DNA of 64,000 bases from Granulosicoccus sp964390335 (GTDB taxonomy: Bacteria > Pseudomonadota > Gammaproteobacteria > Granulosicoccales > Granulosicoccaceae), in the NCBI GenBank assembly GCA_964390335.1, contig CAYMHU010000013.1, positions 1 to 64,000 on the forward strand. Direction: 5' to 3'. Positions within the stretch are counted from its first letter, which is position 1, and each line of letters opens with the position of its first letter. The translations under genes and the position numbers were made by a program. Of the stretch, positions 1-8,725 are shown one piece after another. Under the pieces are notes generated by a model, which was not told where the DNA came from, ran no database searches, and worked only from the letters and a program-made list of their open reading frames with translations.

Positions 1-438
1 ACTTTGCTGTTTCAGATGACAGTGTGTCGGGCCTGTTATTACAGGTGTTACCCGCTGCACCAGCTTTATCATGAAGAGCAAGTGCGTCTGTTCGCGCTAG
101 ACTCGCTGCAATTTAATTGCAGTTGTTCACGGCAACGAACCGACAGCATGCTTGTTGGTTTGGGCGAACAGGAAGTGCTTGATATTGTTAAAGAGCAGGG
201 CGCCGTTAATATCAACTGCGAATTTTGTGACGCAGAATATGCTTACGATGCCGTGGATGTAGCGGCGTTGTTTAGGGTGTGCAGGGCGATGTGGATACTA
301 CCTCGGTGCCGCACTAGTGGATTTGCAATGGTAGGTAACGGGGTCAAAGAGCTTGAGTTGAGTCCGTTACAATTTTTTATTGTGGATGAAGTATTAACGC
401 AATCGCTCCGAAGGTTGCACTCTACACAAATTGACTGA
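1..438 (+). pseudogene. hslO: Broken hslO (Hsp33 redox chaperone), 3' part
   Basis: Hsp33 is a cytosolic redox-switched holdase whose C-terminal zinc site has a CxC and a CxxC pair. Bases about 97-273 encode this end clearly (CSC at 118-126, CEFC at 217-228, then a DAVDVAALF tail). The start of the window, read in the third frame from base 3, encodes a stretch matching the segment that precedes it in Hsp33 (GLLLQVLPA) and then stops at TGA 72-74. The zinc-domain part continues in the first frame from about base 61 (LYHEEQV). About 30 residues that normally separate these two segments are missing, so a deletion of roughly 90 bases with a net frame change is inferred. After AALF the frame runs about 54 codons beyond the usual Hsp33 end. 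The N-terminus lies outside the window. It may be a real pseudogene or an assembly error. Confidence 0.75.
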
Positions 439-761
439 AATTTAGACTTTGGGCCAGAAAATCTGATCTACGCGTGTAGATTACAATTTTTGTTTTAAGC
501 TTTGGGTAATTGCCCTGCTCGTTAATAACGATTCGCTGCAGTCGCTTGTGGCCTAGAATACATGTTAATACTTACCAATCAGTTCCAATAGAGTTATGCA
601 GCACCTGTTGGTTACTCGCGATCAGCTTGATTGCACCACAGGTAAGCATGGCAAATGACTTCAACAATCTGTGGAAAAGTGATTTTTTCACTTATTCTGC
701 TGTATCGATCTCGCCCTCGGAAATTCCGCTGACACAGTGCACGGAGTAATTTCGAAAAGCC
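439..761. other. Gap without a recognised gene
   Basis: No supported gene here. A 79-codon open frame exists at 510-749 but lacks a ribosome-binding site or any familiar motif. A short inverted repeat (AAGTGA, spacer, TCACTT near 674-691) could be a weak terminator for the minus-strand gene ending at 762, but the T-run is poor. Confidence 0.4.
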
Positions 762-1165
762 TTAATGGGTGATCACCCCGAATATCCCCAACCAGCAGAT
801 TGCCCCAAAGCCTATAAACACTGCTGGGAAAATCAGTCGCTGCCAACGGTTGAAAGCGAGCGTCTTGGTCGGATCTTTTGGGTGATAGTGGAGCTCGTAA
901 GGTTTGCCGATCTCCCACGGTTCACGTCGTCCAACGCCGTTGGTCACCACGTATTCAGCACCGTCGATGTCGAAAGCGATCTCCGCCATCCAAACCTCGG
1001 TCTTGAGGTTGGGACCTTGAGCTTGGCGACCGAACGATTGCCAACAACAATCCCGGTTACGCTCGTCCAATGATGAGTGATCCACAAGAAATGCAAGAAG
1101 CTGCCGGCGCCAATAAAACTGCCAAGCACGGCAACTACCCACATCAAAAATTGTTCTGCAAACAT
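762..1165 (-). pseudogene. Frameshifted DUF3592-type membrane protein
   Basis: Two overlapping minus-strand frames together make one plausible protein. The first, from ATG 1165, gives a transmembrane helix followed by WTSVTGIVVGN. The second continues through VWMAEIAFDIDGAEYVVTNG, a GKPYELHYHPKDP segment, and a second C-terminal transmembrane helix ending at 762. This order (helix, short extracytoplasmic beta domain with a YHPxDP-like motif, helix) is that of DUF3592 proteins, whose function is unknown. The frames need a single-base slip near 1008-1016, at a GGG run on the plus strand. Either the gene is inactive or the base is a sequencing error. The family call is from memory of its pattern, not from a search. 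Confidence 0.55.
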
Positions 1166-1554
1166 ACCGTACCCCCAAGCACGATTCTCGCCAGCATTGT
1201 CAGGCTAAAGGCTGAACATGCGGAATACAGGAAATGAATCTTGCTTATGCCGTACTTTATTGCTTGGCTGGCGAGACTGCAACTCGTGATAACAAGACGA
1301 TAGACAATAGCGATTTTTTACGCTACTGCCTTTCTCCCGGTGAGTATTTTCAGATTCTCTAAAAATCCGTAACTGTTTAATCTATAGTGTGTCCGCTAAT
1401 GGTGCTTGCTGTGGATGATGCATGTCTTTAAAGTAGCCCGGAAGTCGCTCGCTACATGTCATGCGCAAATTTTCACTTTTTGGCTAAAAATATTTAATTT
1501 ACACACATTTGGCCACGTATTTCCGCTATCGGATTTGGGTTTCGCCCTAACTAT
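1166..1554. other. Gap without a recognised gene
   Basis: About 390 bases between the start of the minus-strand DUF3592-like gene and the end of moeB. It should hold the promoter of the former. A 43-codon frame at 1234-1365 (plus strand) has AGGA only two bases before its ATG and no recognisable motif, so it is not called. No RNA gene was recognised. Confidence 0.4.
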
Positions 1555-2307
1555 TCAAACACTTTTGCCAAAACAAACCGGACAATCAGAGCTTTGCTTT
1601 AAACTGATCTCGTTAAATTCCAACCCTAAGCCATCAAACAACAATAACCGTCCACTTAAATCTTCACCAATATCACACAGCACTTTAATGGTTTCCAATG
1701 CTTGGATGCAGCCAATAAGTCCAACAACTGGCCCGAGTATGCCGGTTTGGGCACACGTTTCCGCTGCTTCCGAACCTTCTTTATACAGGCATCGATAACA
1801 CGGTGTGTTGGGTTTGTCTGGCCGTACGACCATAACCTGACCGTCGAAGCGGATGGCCGCACCTGTAATTAGCGGCACTTTATGATTTACACAGCAGGCG
1901 TTGACGGCAAAGCGGGTAGGGAAATTATCACTGCAGTCCAACACCGCAGAGCATTGCGGTACCAGTTCATCCAGCTCTTCTTGTTCCAACGCATAATTAA
2001 CGACGTCTATCTCGATGTCGGGATTGATAGCATGACTGGCGATACGTGCCGAATGCGTTTTAAGTTCGCCAACGCGATCGGTGGTATGCGCTACTTGTCG
2101 TTGCAGGTTGGATAATTCCACCGCATCGAAATCGGCGAAGGTCAGTTTGCCAATTCCGGCCGCTGCCAGATACAGCGCTGCCGGTGAACCTAAACCGCCG
2201 AGGCCGATGACCAGCACATGGCTGTTCAGCAATGTCTGTTGACCTTGTTCGCCAATCACAGGCAAGCTTAAATGACGGCTGTATCGATCTGCTTGAATGT
2301 TATCCAT
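1555..2307 (-). CDS. moeB: Molybdopterin-synthase adenylyltransferase MoeB/ThiF family
   Basis: A 250-residue E1-like enzyme that adenylates the C-terminal glycine of a ubiquitin-like sulfur carrier (MoaD or ThiS) using ATP, in the cytosol. Seen: nucleotide-binding GLGGLGS at residues 35-41, an NLQRQ segment near 67-71, conserved Cys185 in ETCAQTG, and two zinc-binding pairs, C170/C173 and C242/C245. Length is normal for MoeB (about 250). It is 53 bases from the divergent gene at 2361. The window also encodes a MoaD-like protein at 60604-60867, next to a pterin-dependent aldehyde oxidoreductase, but partnership is only a guess. MoeB and ThiF are hard to separate by sequence; position near prmC/prfA/hemA favours MoeB. 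Confidence 0.88.
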   Translation of the reverse strand: MDNIQADRYSRHLSLPVIGEQGQQTLLNSHVLVIGLGGLGSPAALYLAAAGIGKLTFADFDAVELSNLQRQVAHTTDRVGELKTHSARIASHAINPDIEIDVVNYALEQEELDELVPQCSAVLDCSDNFPTRFAVNACCVNHKVPLITGAAIRFDGQVMVVRPDKPNTPCYRCLYKEGSEAAETCAQTGILGPVVGLIGCIQALETIKVLCDIGEDLSGRLLLFDGLGLEFNEISLKQSSDCPVCFGKSV

Positions 2308-2360
2308 AGGCTAAGCATAACGGTTATAGTGGTGCTGAACCAACCAGTAACTGACTATTC

Positions 2361-2936
2361 GTGAATTTTTTAGCACACTCTTTGTTCGCACAAGGCGACT
2401 CCGAAAGAACAGCTGGTCAATTTTGCGGGGACTTTGTTCGAGGCTCTGATTTATCGGCATTCCCCGTTGGTATTCAAGAAGGTATTCGACGTCATCGGCG
2501 TATCGATGCCTACACCGATTCACACCCCGTTGTTAAGGCTAGTCAGCGTTTGTTTGAACCGCCGCTAAGACGTTTTGCCGGCATTATTTGCGACGTGGTG
2601 TACGATTTTTATCTGGCTCGCGATTGGGAAATGTATAGCGACATTGCGCTACCGGAACACATAGAGCAGGTGCATGCGGCGCTGAATGAACACCGTGCTG
2701 ATTTACCGACGGGCTTACAGCGGCTGAGCGACTTCTTACAAAAAGACGGCACCTTGCTGGGTAATTTGAACTTTGAAGGCATAGAGATAACATTGAATCG
2801 GCTGGCACGCCGCTCGAGTCGATTCGCTCCTTTGGCAGATGGTGCTAGCGTCGCAAGAGCACATGAAACGGAGCTGTCAGCGGGTTTTCATGAATTTTTT
2901 CCAGAATTGCTCGAAATCGAACGTAAAATTGGGTAA
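2361..2936 (+). CDS. acpH: ACP phosphodiesterase-like protein (AcpH family)
   Basis: A 191-residue protein starting at GTG 2361 with the family's opening MNFLAHSLFA. AcpH (acyl-carrier-protein phosphodiesterase, DUF479) removes the phosphopantetheine arm from acyl carrier protein in the cytosol. Seen: the FCGDFVRG and IRRHRRIDAYTDSHP segments, whose Asp and His residues fit the metal-dependent HD-like fold, and length near the usual 190-195. It is divergent from moeB and followed after 88 bases by ppk. The family match is good; real substrate range is unproven in most species. Confidence 0.8.
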   Translation: MNFLAHSLFAQGDSERTAGQFCGDFVRGSDLSAFPVGIQEGIRRHRRIDAYTDSHPVVKASQRLFEPPLRRFAGIICDVVYDFYLARDWEMYSDIALPEHIEQVHAALNEHRADLPTGLQRLSDFLQKDGTLLGNLNFEGIEITLNRLARRSSRFAPLADGASVARAHETELSAGFHEFFPELLEIERKIG

Positions 2937-3024
2937 TCAGGGCTGGCAATTGCATTCAGTAAATTAGAGCACTGAGTTAGCGCCTATTGGTAGAAGATAT
3001 GGGCAGAGGTTATGGGTAAAGGTT

Positions 3025-5223
3025 ATGGCCGATAAAAAAACGCAAGCGAAAAATCGGAACTTACGCATAGTTGACACCACAGCCAAGGATGGTGCGTCCT
3101 CGAAAACAGGTCGTAAGAAAAAAGCGCGCTACCCTGAAAAATTTGTCCATCCGAATATTTCCCCAGACACCTTATCCAATCGCGAGCTGAGCTTTTTAGC
3201 TTTTAATGAGCGTGTGCTGGAGCTGGCCAAGGACCCCAGTATTCCGTTGTTGGAACGCTTACGTTACTTGTGCATTACCAGCAGCAATCTAGATGAGTTC
3301 TTTGAAGTTCGTGTAGCTGGCACCAAGCAAAAAATCCAAGGCGGTGTAGAGGCGGCCGGTATCGATGGCTTTTCGCCGCAACAAGAGCTACACGCCATTA
3401 CGGAAGCCGCGCATATTTTTGTAGCAAGGCAGTACGAAACGTTTAACGATGTGCTGTTGCCGCTATTAGCAGAGCAGGATATCAAGTTCTTTGCCCGTGC
3501 GACCTGGGATGAGCGCATGAGTGAGTGGGTTAAGGAATATTTTTCCAGTGAGATTGCGCCGGTGCTGAGTCCGCTCGGTTTGGATCCCGCACATCCGTTT
3601 CCAAGGTTAACCAATAAGAGCCTTAACTTTATCGTCGATCTACAAGGTACCGATGCGTTTGGGCGCGAATCCGGATTTGCGTTGGTTAGAGCTCCTCGTT
3701 CGTTACCGCGTGTTATTGCTGTGCCGGAAGAGATCTGTGGCTCAAGACACGGGTTTGTGTTCTTAAGTTCGATTATGCACTCGCAAATGACGTCACTGTT
3801 TAGTGGCATGGAATCTATGGGTGTGTACCAATTTAAAGTTACCCGTAACAGTGAACTGTATGTGTCCGATGAAGAAGTTGCGAATTTACGACGCGCCTTG
3901 CAAAGCGAGCTACTGCAGCGCAATTTTGGTCAGGCGGTACGGTTGGAAGTGGCGGCCAATTGTCCGGTGCGGATATCTCGATATTTGCAACGCCAATTTA
4001 ATTTAGCAGATCTCGATGTGTACCATGTGAATGGTCCGGTTAATCTTAATCGTTTGGCATCCATACCCGATGAAATTGATCGGCCGGATTTAAAGTTCTC
4101 GGCGTTCACGCCAAAAGTAGATTTGGCCTTGAGTGCTGATGCCAATATATTTGAACAAATAACCCAGCGATCACCCGTGGTGTTGCACCACCCGTACGAA
4201 TCTTACAATCCAATACTCGAATTCGTGCGTCAAGCGTCAACTGATCCCGATGTGCTCGCAATAAAACAAACCTTGTATCGCACCGGCCACGATTCGGCTT
4301 TTGTCCGCTACTTAATGGATGCATCACGCGCGGGCAAAGATGTCACAGTGGTTATTGAGTTGCGTGCCCGTTTTGATGAAGAAGCCAATATTAATCTTGC
4401 TACTCGCTTGCAAGAGGCGGGTATTCAGGTCGTATACGGCGTGGTTGGATTTAAAACGCATGCGAAGATGTTGTTAGTGGTTCGGCGTGAAAAAAATAAA
4501 CTCGTAAAGTATGCGCATGTTGGTACCGGAAATTACCATGCGACCACAGCACGCTCTTACACCGACGTCAGCTTGCTAACCAACAACAAACGCATCTGTA
4601 ACGATTTACAAAAAATATTCACCCAATTAACCGGACTTGGTCAAACGCTTAATTTAAAAGAGCTAATTCAAGCGCCATTTTCATTACACGGATTCATTGT
4701 TAGAAAAATTGAAGAGCAAATTGCCTTGTCGAATACGGGTGGGCAGGGGCGGGTGCTTGCCCGCATGAATTCTTTGGTTGATGCAGGTGTTATCGAGGCG
4801 CTGTATCGTGCGTCTGCTGCGGGTGTGAAAGTTAGTTTGTTGGTTAGGGGTGTTTGTATGCTTCAGCCGCAAGTAGAGGGTCTGTCGGAGAACATTCGAG
4901 TTATTTCCGTACTAGGGCGGTTCCTGGAGCACTCACGTGTATTCTGTTTTGGTACTGACGACGAGATGCAATTGTTTATCAGTAGCGCTGATTGGATGCC
5001 GCGCAACTTTTTTAATCGAGTGGAAATAGCGGTGCCCGTGGAAGGTTTGGCAATGCGTCGTATTAAAAAGGAATGTCTCGATTTTTATTTTAAAGACAAC
5101 CAGTATTGTTGGGAATTAGGCGCTAATGGCAACTATAAACGAGTGCGAGCGGTCAACGACGAGCCATTTAGCGCTCAAAGTGCGTTGATAAAAAAACATC
5201 AAGCAGGCTTTGCACCCGACTAA
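3025..5223 (+). CDS. ppk: Polyphosphate kinase Ppk1
   Basis: A 732-residue enzyme that reversibly polymerises the gamma-phosphate of ATP into polyphosphate, acting through a phosphohistidine intermediate. Seen: the N-terminal LSNRELSFLAFNERVLE signature after a basic leader of about 50 residues, the two phospholipase-D-like halves, and both expected histidines: His479 (FKTHAKM) and His636 (EHSRVFCF). It is slightly longer than the usual 690 residues because of the lysine-rich leader. Start ATG 3025 is preceded by AAAGGTT; two nearby upstream ATGs are out of frame. It converges on ppx with only 19 bases between stop codons. Confidence 0.95.
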   Translation: MADKKTQAKNRNLRIVDTTAKDGASSKTGRKKKARYPEKFVHPNISPDTLSNRELSFLAFNERVLELAKDPSIPLLERLRYLCITSSNLDEFFEVRVAGTKQKIQGGVEAAGIDGFSPQQELHAITEAAHIFVARQYETFNDVLLPLLAEQDIKFFARATWDERMSEWVKEYFSSEIAPVLSPLGLDPAHPFPRLTNKSLNFIVDLQGTDAFGRESGFALVRAPRSLPRVIAVPEEICGSRHGFVFLSSIMHSQMTSLFSGMESMGVYQFKVTRNSELYVSDEEVANLRRALQSELLQRNFGQAVRLEVAANCPVRISRYLQRQFNLADLDVYHVNGPVNLNRLASIPDEIDRPDLKFSAFTPKVDLALSADANIFEQITQRSPVVLHHPYESYNPILEFVRQASTDPDVLAIKQTLYRTGHDSAFVRYLMDASRAGKDVTVVIELRARFDEEANINLATRLQEAGIQVVYGVVGFKTHAKMLLVVRREKNKLVKYAHVGTGNYHATTARSYTDVSLLTNNKRICNDLQKIFTQLTGLGQTLNLKELIQAPFSLHGFIVRKIEEQIALSNTGGQGRVLARMNSLVDAGVIEALYRASAAGVKVSLLVRGVCMLQPQVEGLSENIRVISVLGRFLEHSRVFCFGTDDEMQLFISSADWMPRNFFNRVEIAVPVEGLAMRRIKKECLDFYFKDNQYCWELGANGNYKRVRAVNDEPFSAQSALIKKHQAGFAPD

Positions 5224-5242
5224 GCGCCGGCGCCCACAACGT

Positions 5243-6745
5243 TCAATTAGTCTTTAATTTGATTTCTACGTGCAACATACGCGATGCCTCATCGCCGAGT
5301 TCAGCGCTCGTCAGTGGATTTTCATCAAGAAAATCTTGCGATGCAATTACTGTGAGTTGATTGTCGCGGGCTTTGAGCTTTATTGCGCTTAAATCAGTGG
5401 AGTGTCTGCCACGATGAAAAAGAGCTGCAAGCCGTAGTAAGCTCGTTAAGCGCAGGAGCCGGTTTTTCTCAGACTTTTCAAGATTCTCAAACGCACTAAA
5501 ATCGATTTTTCGGCGATGAAATCGGACCAGCAGGGCCAAGGCATTCTGCTCCGCCATGGTGAACCCGATAAATTCAGAGTTTTGAATTAGGTACGCACCG
5601 TGTTTATGGTACTGAGTATGGGCTACCGCTTTACCCATTTCATGAAGTTTTGCGGCCCAGCACAGTAAACTTAAATCGGATTCGCTATCAAGATTCCAGC
5701 TATCTTTAACTTGATTAAAAAAATGCGTGGCGCAATCTTCTACGCGTGTAGCCTGAACCGTGTCGATATCATATCGGTTAAACATATTTGCCAGTGTTTG
5801 GGTTTGAATATCAACGTGTTGGGTTTGTCCTACCATGTCAAATATTAAGCCCTCACGTAGCGCTACCTGGCTCGCTTGTAGACTATTTATCTTGAACGTT
5901 TTAAAGATGGCATGCAACACGGCAATGCCCCCGCAAATAACGGCACTCCTGTCAGAGCTAATGCTCTGTAGATTCAATTTTTCAACAGTGCCGGCTTTAT
6001 CTATGGCTTGAATCAGTTGCTTGAGCGCGTCGAAGCGTATTTCACCGTCGGTTAGATTAAGTTCTGCAAGAATATTGGCAACGGCCTTAATCGTGCCTGA
6101 ACAGCCTGTAGCTTCAGACCAGCCAAGTTCTGTGTATGCACGAACAATGGGTGTGAGTTCCAGCTGAGCCGCTATAGACGCTTTTTTAATATCGCGTGCC
6201 GTCACGTTTTTATTATCGATGAACTTGTTGGTATAACTGACGCAGCCCAAATGCACGCTTTCAAGTAATTCAGGATTAAAGCCCTTGCCGATAATAAACT
6301 CGGTGCTACCACCGCCAATGTCGATAACAAGACGTTGTGTATCCGGATCAGGAATAGCATGTGAGACACCGGTAAAAATAAGCCTGGCTTCTTCGCGCCC
6401 AGAGATAATCGCAATCCGTTTGCCTAATATTGCGTGCGCTTCGTGCAAAAATTTATCGGCGTTTTTTGCACGGCGCAGGGTGTTTGTTCCAACCACTCGC
6501 ACTTGCTTTAACGGTACACCGCGCAGTCGTTCCGCAAATTGACCAAGCGCATCAAGCGCGCGATCCATGGTGTCGGGTTTTAAACGTTTTTGTTTATCCA
6601 GCCCCGCACCCAGCCGCACAGGTATCCGTAAGCTATCGATAGTACGAATGGAATTACCCTCGGGCTCGGCAATAACCATATGAAAGCTATTTGAGCCAAG
6701 ATCGATCGCCGCGAAGGAATGTGCTAACCCACTAGTTGTGTTCAT
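5243..6745 (-). CDS. ppx: Exopolyphosphatase / pppGpp phosphatase (Ppx/GppA)
   Basis: A 500-residue member of the ASKHA Ppx/GppA family, which releases phosphate from polyphosphate ends and/or converts pppGpp to ppGpp. Seen: N-terminal AAIDLGSNSFHMV phosphate-binding loop (12-24), Glu119 in the SGREEARLI motif as the likely catalytic base, the second loop IDIGGGSTEF (141-150), and a C-terminal HD-like helical domain with the KLHEMGKAVAHTQYHKHG segment. The length with its long C-terminal part fits Ppx more than shorter GppA-like proteins. It lies 36 bases after prmC on the same strand, so it may be the last gene of the hemA-prfA-prmC transcript, and it faces ppk. Confidence 0.93.
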   Translation of the reverse strand: MNTTSGLAHSFAAIDLGSNSFHMVIAEPEGNSIRTIDSLRIPVRLGAGLDKQKRLKPDTMDRALDALGQFAERLRGVPLKQVRVVGTNTLRRAKNADKFLHEAHAILGKRIAIISGREEARLIFTGVSHAIPDPDTQRLVIDIGGGSTEFIIGKGFNPELLESVHLGCVSYTNKFIDNKNVTARDIKKASIAAQLELTPIVRAYTELGWSEATGCSGTIKAVANILAELNLTDGEIRFDALKQLIQAIDKAGTVEKLNLQSISSDRSAVICGGIAVLHAIFKTFKINSLQASQVALREGLIFDMVGQTQHVDIQTQTLANMFNRYDIDTVQATRVEDCATHFFNQVKDSWNLDSESDLSLLCWAAKLHEMGKAVAHTQYHKHGAYLIQNSEFIGFTMAEQNALALLVRFHRRKIDFSAFENLEKSEKNRLLRLTSLLRLAALFHRGRHSTDLSAIKLKARDNQLTVIASQDFLDENPLTSAELGDEASRMLHVEIKLKTN

Positions 6746-6781
6746 ACGTCAAAATACTATTTGCGGTCTTTATAACGATAG

Positions 6782-7639
6782 TCAATGTGCAGGCACAGTG
6801 CCGGTACTAATTCTATCCAAGCCAGCAAGATCCGAATGTGTTGCGATTTGCTGAAAGCCCAGATTTTGCATTATTTCCCGTATCATGTGCGCCTGTTCGT
6901 AACCATGTTCAATGAGTAAGCGGCCGCGAGGCTTAACAACGCGAACGGCATCGGTAACGATCTCGCGAATTGCGTGCAATCCATCTTGACCACTGGTTAA
7001 GGCTTCAGTGGGTTCGTGCGTTAACGGCAAGCTGCTCAAGTGAGGATCGCTGTCAGCGATGTAGGGTGGATTGCTGACTACAATGTCAAAGCTGTGCTGG
7101 GCAAATGCGCTAAGCCAGTCAGAGCGCACCAATGACACCCCGTGCGGCACCGTCGAATTTATGTTTTGCTGCGCAGTTGATAACGCGGACTCGCTTTTAT
7201 CGCTGGCCAGCATGAAAAAATCTGGTTTGGTTTTGCGGGCTTCGTGCGCTATCGCAACTGCAATTGCACCCGAGCCGGTACCAGCGTCTAATACAAATGC
7301 GTTTGAGTTTGCGCGTAGGTCCTGAAGAACCAAATCCACCAGCTGCTCCGTTTCTGGTCTGGGTACTAATACCGAGTTGCTTACGCTAATTGGTAACCCG
7401 TAAAATTCTTGCGTGCCAATAATATAGGCTATCGGTTCGCCCGATACACGTCGCTTAAGCAGTTGCAGTAACTGCTGCTCAGCGGTGTGATCAATGGATG
7501 TGTCGGGCCATGTGTATAGCGCTGTGCGATTGAGCTCCAGTGCATAACACAGCAATATTTCCGCATCGAGTCGCGGCGATTCAAATTCAGTGAGTTGGGC
7601 GCTGGCCATATCAAGCCAGCTTCCGTAAGTGCAAGGCAC
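6782..7639 (-). CDS. prmC: Release-factor glutamine methyltransferase PrmC
   Basis: A 285-residue SAM-dependent enzyme that methylates the glutamine of the GGQ motif in RF1 and RF2. Seen: an N-terminal helical domain, a conserved EPIAYIIGTQEFYG segment (68-81), the SAM-binding DAGTGSG (118-124), and the catalytic NPPY (190-193). It begins 3 bases after the prfA stop, so the enzyme is encoded directly behind its substrate, as in many gammaproteobacteria. Confidence 0.95.
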   Translation of the reverse strand: MPCTYGSWLDMASAQLTEFESPRLDAEILLCYALELNRTALYTWPDTSIDHTAEQQLLQLLKRRVSGEPIAYIIGTQEFYGLPISVSNSVLVPRPETEQLVDLVLQDLRANSNAFVLDAGTGSGAIAVAIAHEARKTKPDFFMLASDKSESALSTAQQNINSTVPHGVSLVRSDWLSAFAQHSFDIVVSNPPYIADSDPHLSSLPLTHEPTEALTSGQDGLHAIREIVTDAVRVVKPRGRLLIEHGYEQAHMIREIMQNLGFQQIATHSDLAGLDRISTGTVPAH

Positions 7640-7642
7640 TGC

Positions 7643-8725
7643 TTAGTCGCCGAGTTCGGCCAATTGCTGCGCTTGATTCTCTGCAATGAGCGGATCAATA
7701 ACTTCAGCTAAAGCACCTTCCATTATTTCGTCTAGCTTGTAAAGCGTTAAATTGATGCGATGATCGGTTAAGCGACCCTGTGGAAAGTTGTATGTGCGTA
7801 TACGTTCTGACCGATCGCCTGAACCTACCTGTAAACGTCGCGACTCCGATTGTTCATCCTGTTGTTTACTGACTTCAATGTCGAGTAGGCGTGCTTGTAA
7901 TAGCGCCATGGCTTTGGCTTTGTTTTTATGTTGCGAACGTTCATCTTGACACTCGACCACAATCCCGGATGGTTCGTGCGTTAGTCGAATGGCTGAATCG
8001 GTTTTGTTCACGTGCTGACCTCCGGCACCCGATGCACGAAACGTATCGGTACGGATATCAGCAGGGTTGATGTCAATCTCAGCAACAGACTCCACTTCCG
8101 GCAAAATAGCCACCGTTGCAGCAGAGGTATGCACACGACCTTGTGATTCGGTTTCTGGCACACGCTGCACGCGGTGAGCACCCGATTCAAATTTTAATTG
8201 CGAAAATACGCTGTTACCGACCAAACGACAAACCACTTCTTTGTAACCACCATGATCGCCGGGGCGCTCCGTGATGATTTCGCTGCGCCAACTTTTGGTT
8301 TCTGCAAAACGCAAATACATCCGCAATAAATCACCGGCAAAAATCGCCGCTTCATCTCCACCGGTACCGGCGCGGATTTCTAAAAACGCGTTGTATTCAT
8401 CGCGCGGGTCGCGCGGTAACATCAGGGTTTGCAGTTGGGTTTCCAGTTGCTCCAGCTGTTGTTCCAGTTCCGGTAATTCCTCGGCGGCCATTTCACGCAT
8501 CTCTGGATCGTTATCTTTAGCCATCTCCTGAGCAGATTGGATGCTGGCCTGCGTTTTTTGATAGTCACTAAATGCAGTCACGACCGGTTCTAGCTGTGAA
8601 TACTCGCGTGATAAATCCCGAAACGCATTTTGATCGTTAATGGTATCGGGCTCGCCCAGCAACGCGGCTATTTCTTCGTGCCTTTCTGTAACGCTTTCGA
8701 GTCGAGCTTGGATGGATGCCTTCAT
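7643..8725 (-). CDS. prfA: Peptide chain release factor 1
   Basis: A 360-residue class I release factor that reads UAA and UAG and triggers peptidyl-tRNA hydrolysis. Seen: a coiled-coil domain 1, the codon-recognition PxT tripeptide as PET (190-192, in RVPETESQG), and the catalytic GGQ at 235-237 (GAGGQHVNKTDSA). RF2 would have SPF instead of PxT. Its ATG overlaps the hemA stop by four bases (ATGA), which suggests translational coupling. The length equals that of the Escherichia coli protein. Confidence 0.97.
   Translation of the reverse strand: MKASIQARLESVTERHEEIAALLGEPDTINDQNAFRDLSREYSQLEPVVTAFSDYQKTQASIQSAQEMAKDNDPEMREMAAEELPELEQQLEQLETQLQTLMLPRDPRDEYNAFLEIRAGTGGDEAAIFAGDLLRMYLRFAETKSWRSEIITERPGDHGGYKEVVCRLVGNSVFSQLKFESGAHRVQRVPETESQGRVHTSAATVAILPEVESVAEIDINPADIRTDTFRASGAGGQHVNKTDSAIRLTHEPSGIVVECQDERSQHKNKAKAMALLQARLLDIEVSKQQDEQSESRRLQVGSGDRSERIRTYNFPQGRLTDHRINLTLYKLDEIMEGALAEVIDPLIAENQAQQLAELGD

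Noticed and set aside
510..749. 79-codon frame after the broken hslO
   Set aside because: No ribosome-binding site and no recognisable product; it runs to the end of the next gene on the other strand.
1234..1365. 43-codon frame between two minus-strand genes
   Set aside because: AGGA is only two bases from the ATG and no motif or neighbour supports it.
3264..3923. 219-codon open frame opposite ppk
   Set aside because: It lies entirely inside ppk on the other strand, has no recognisable motif, and reflects codon bias of the real gene.
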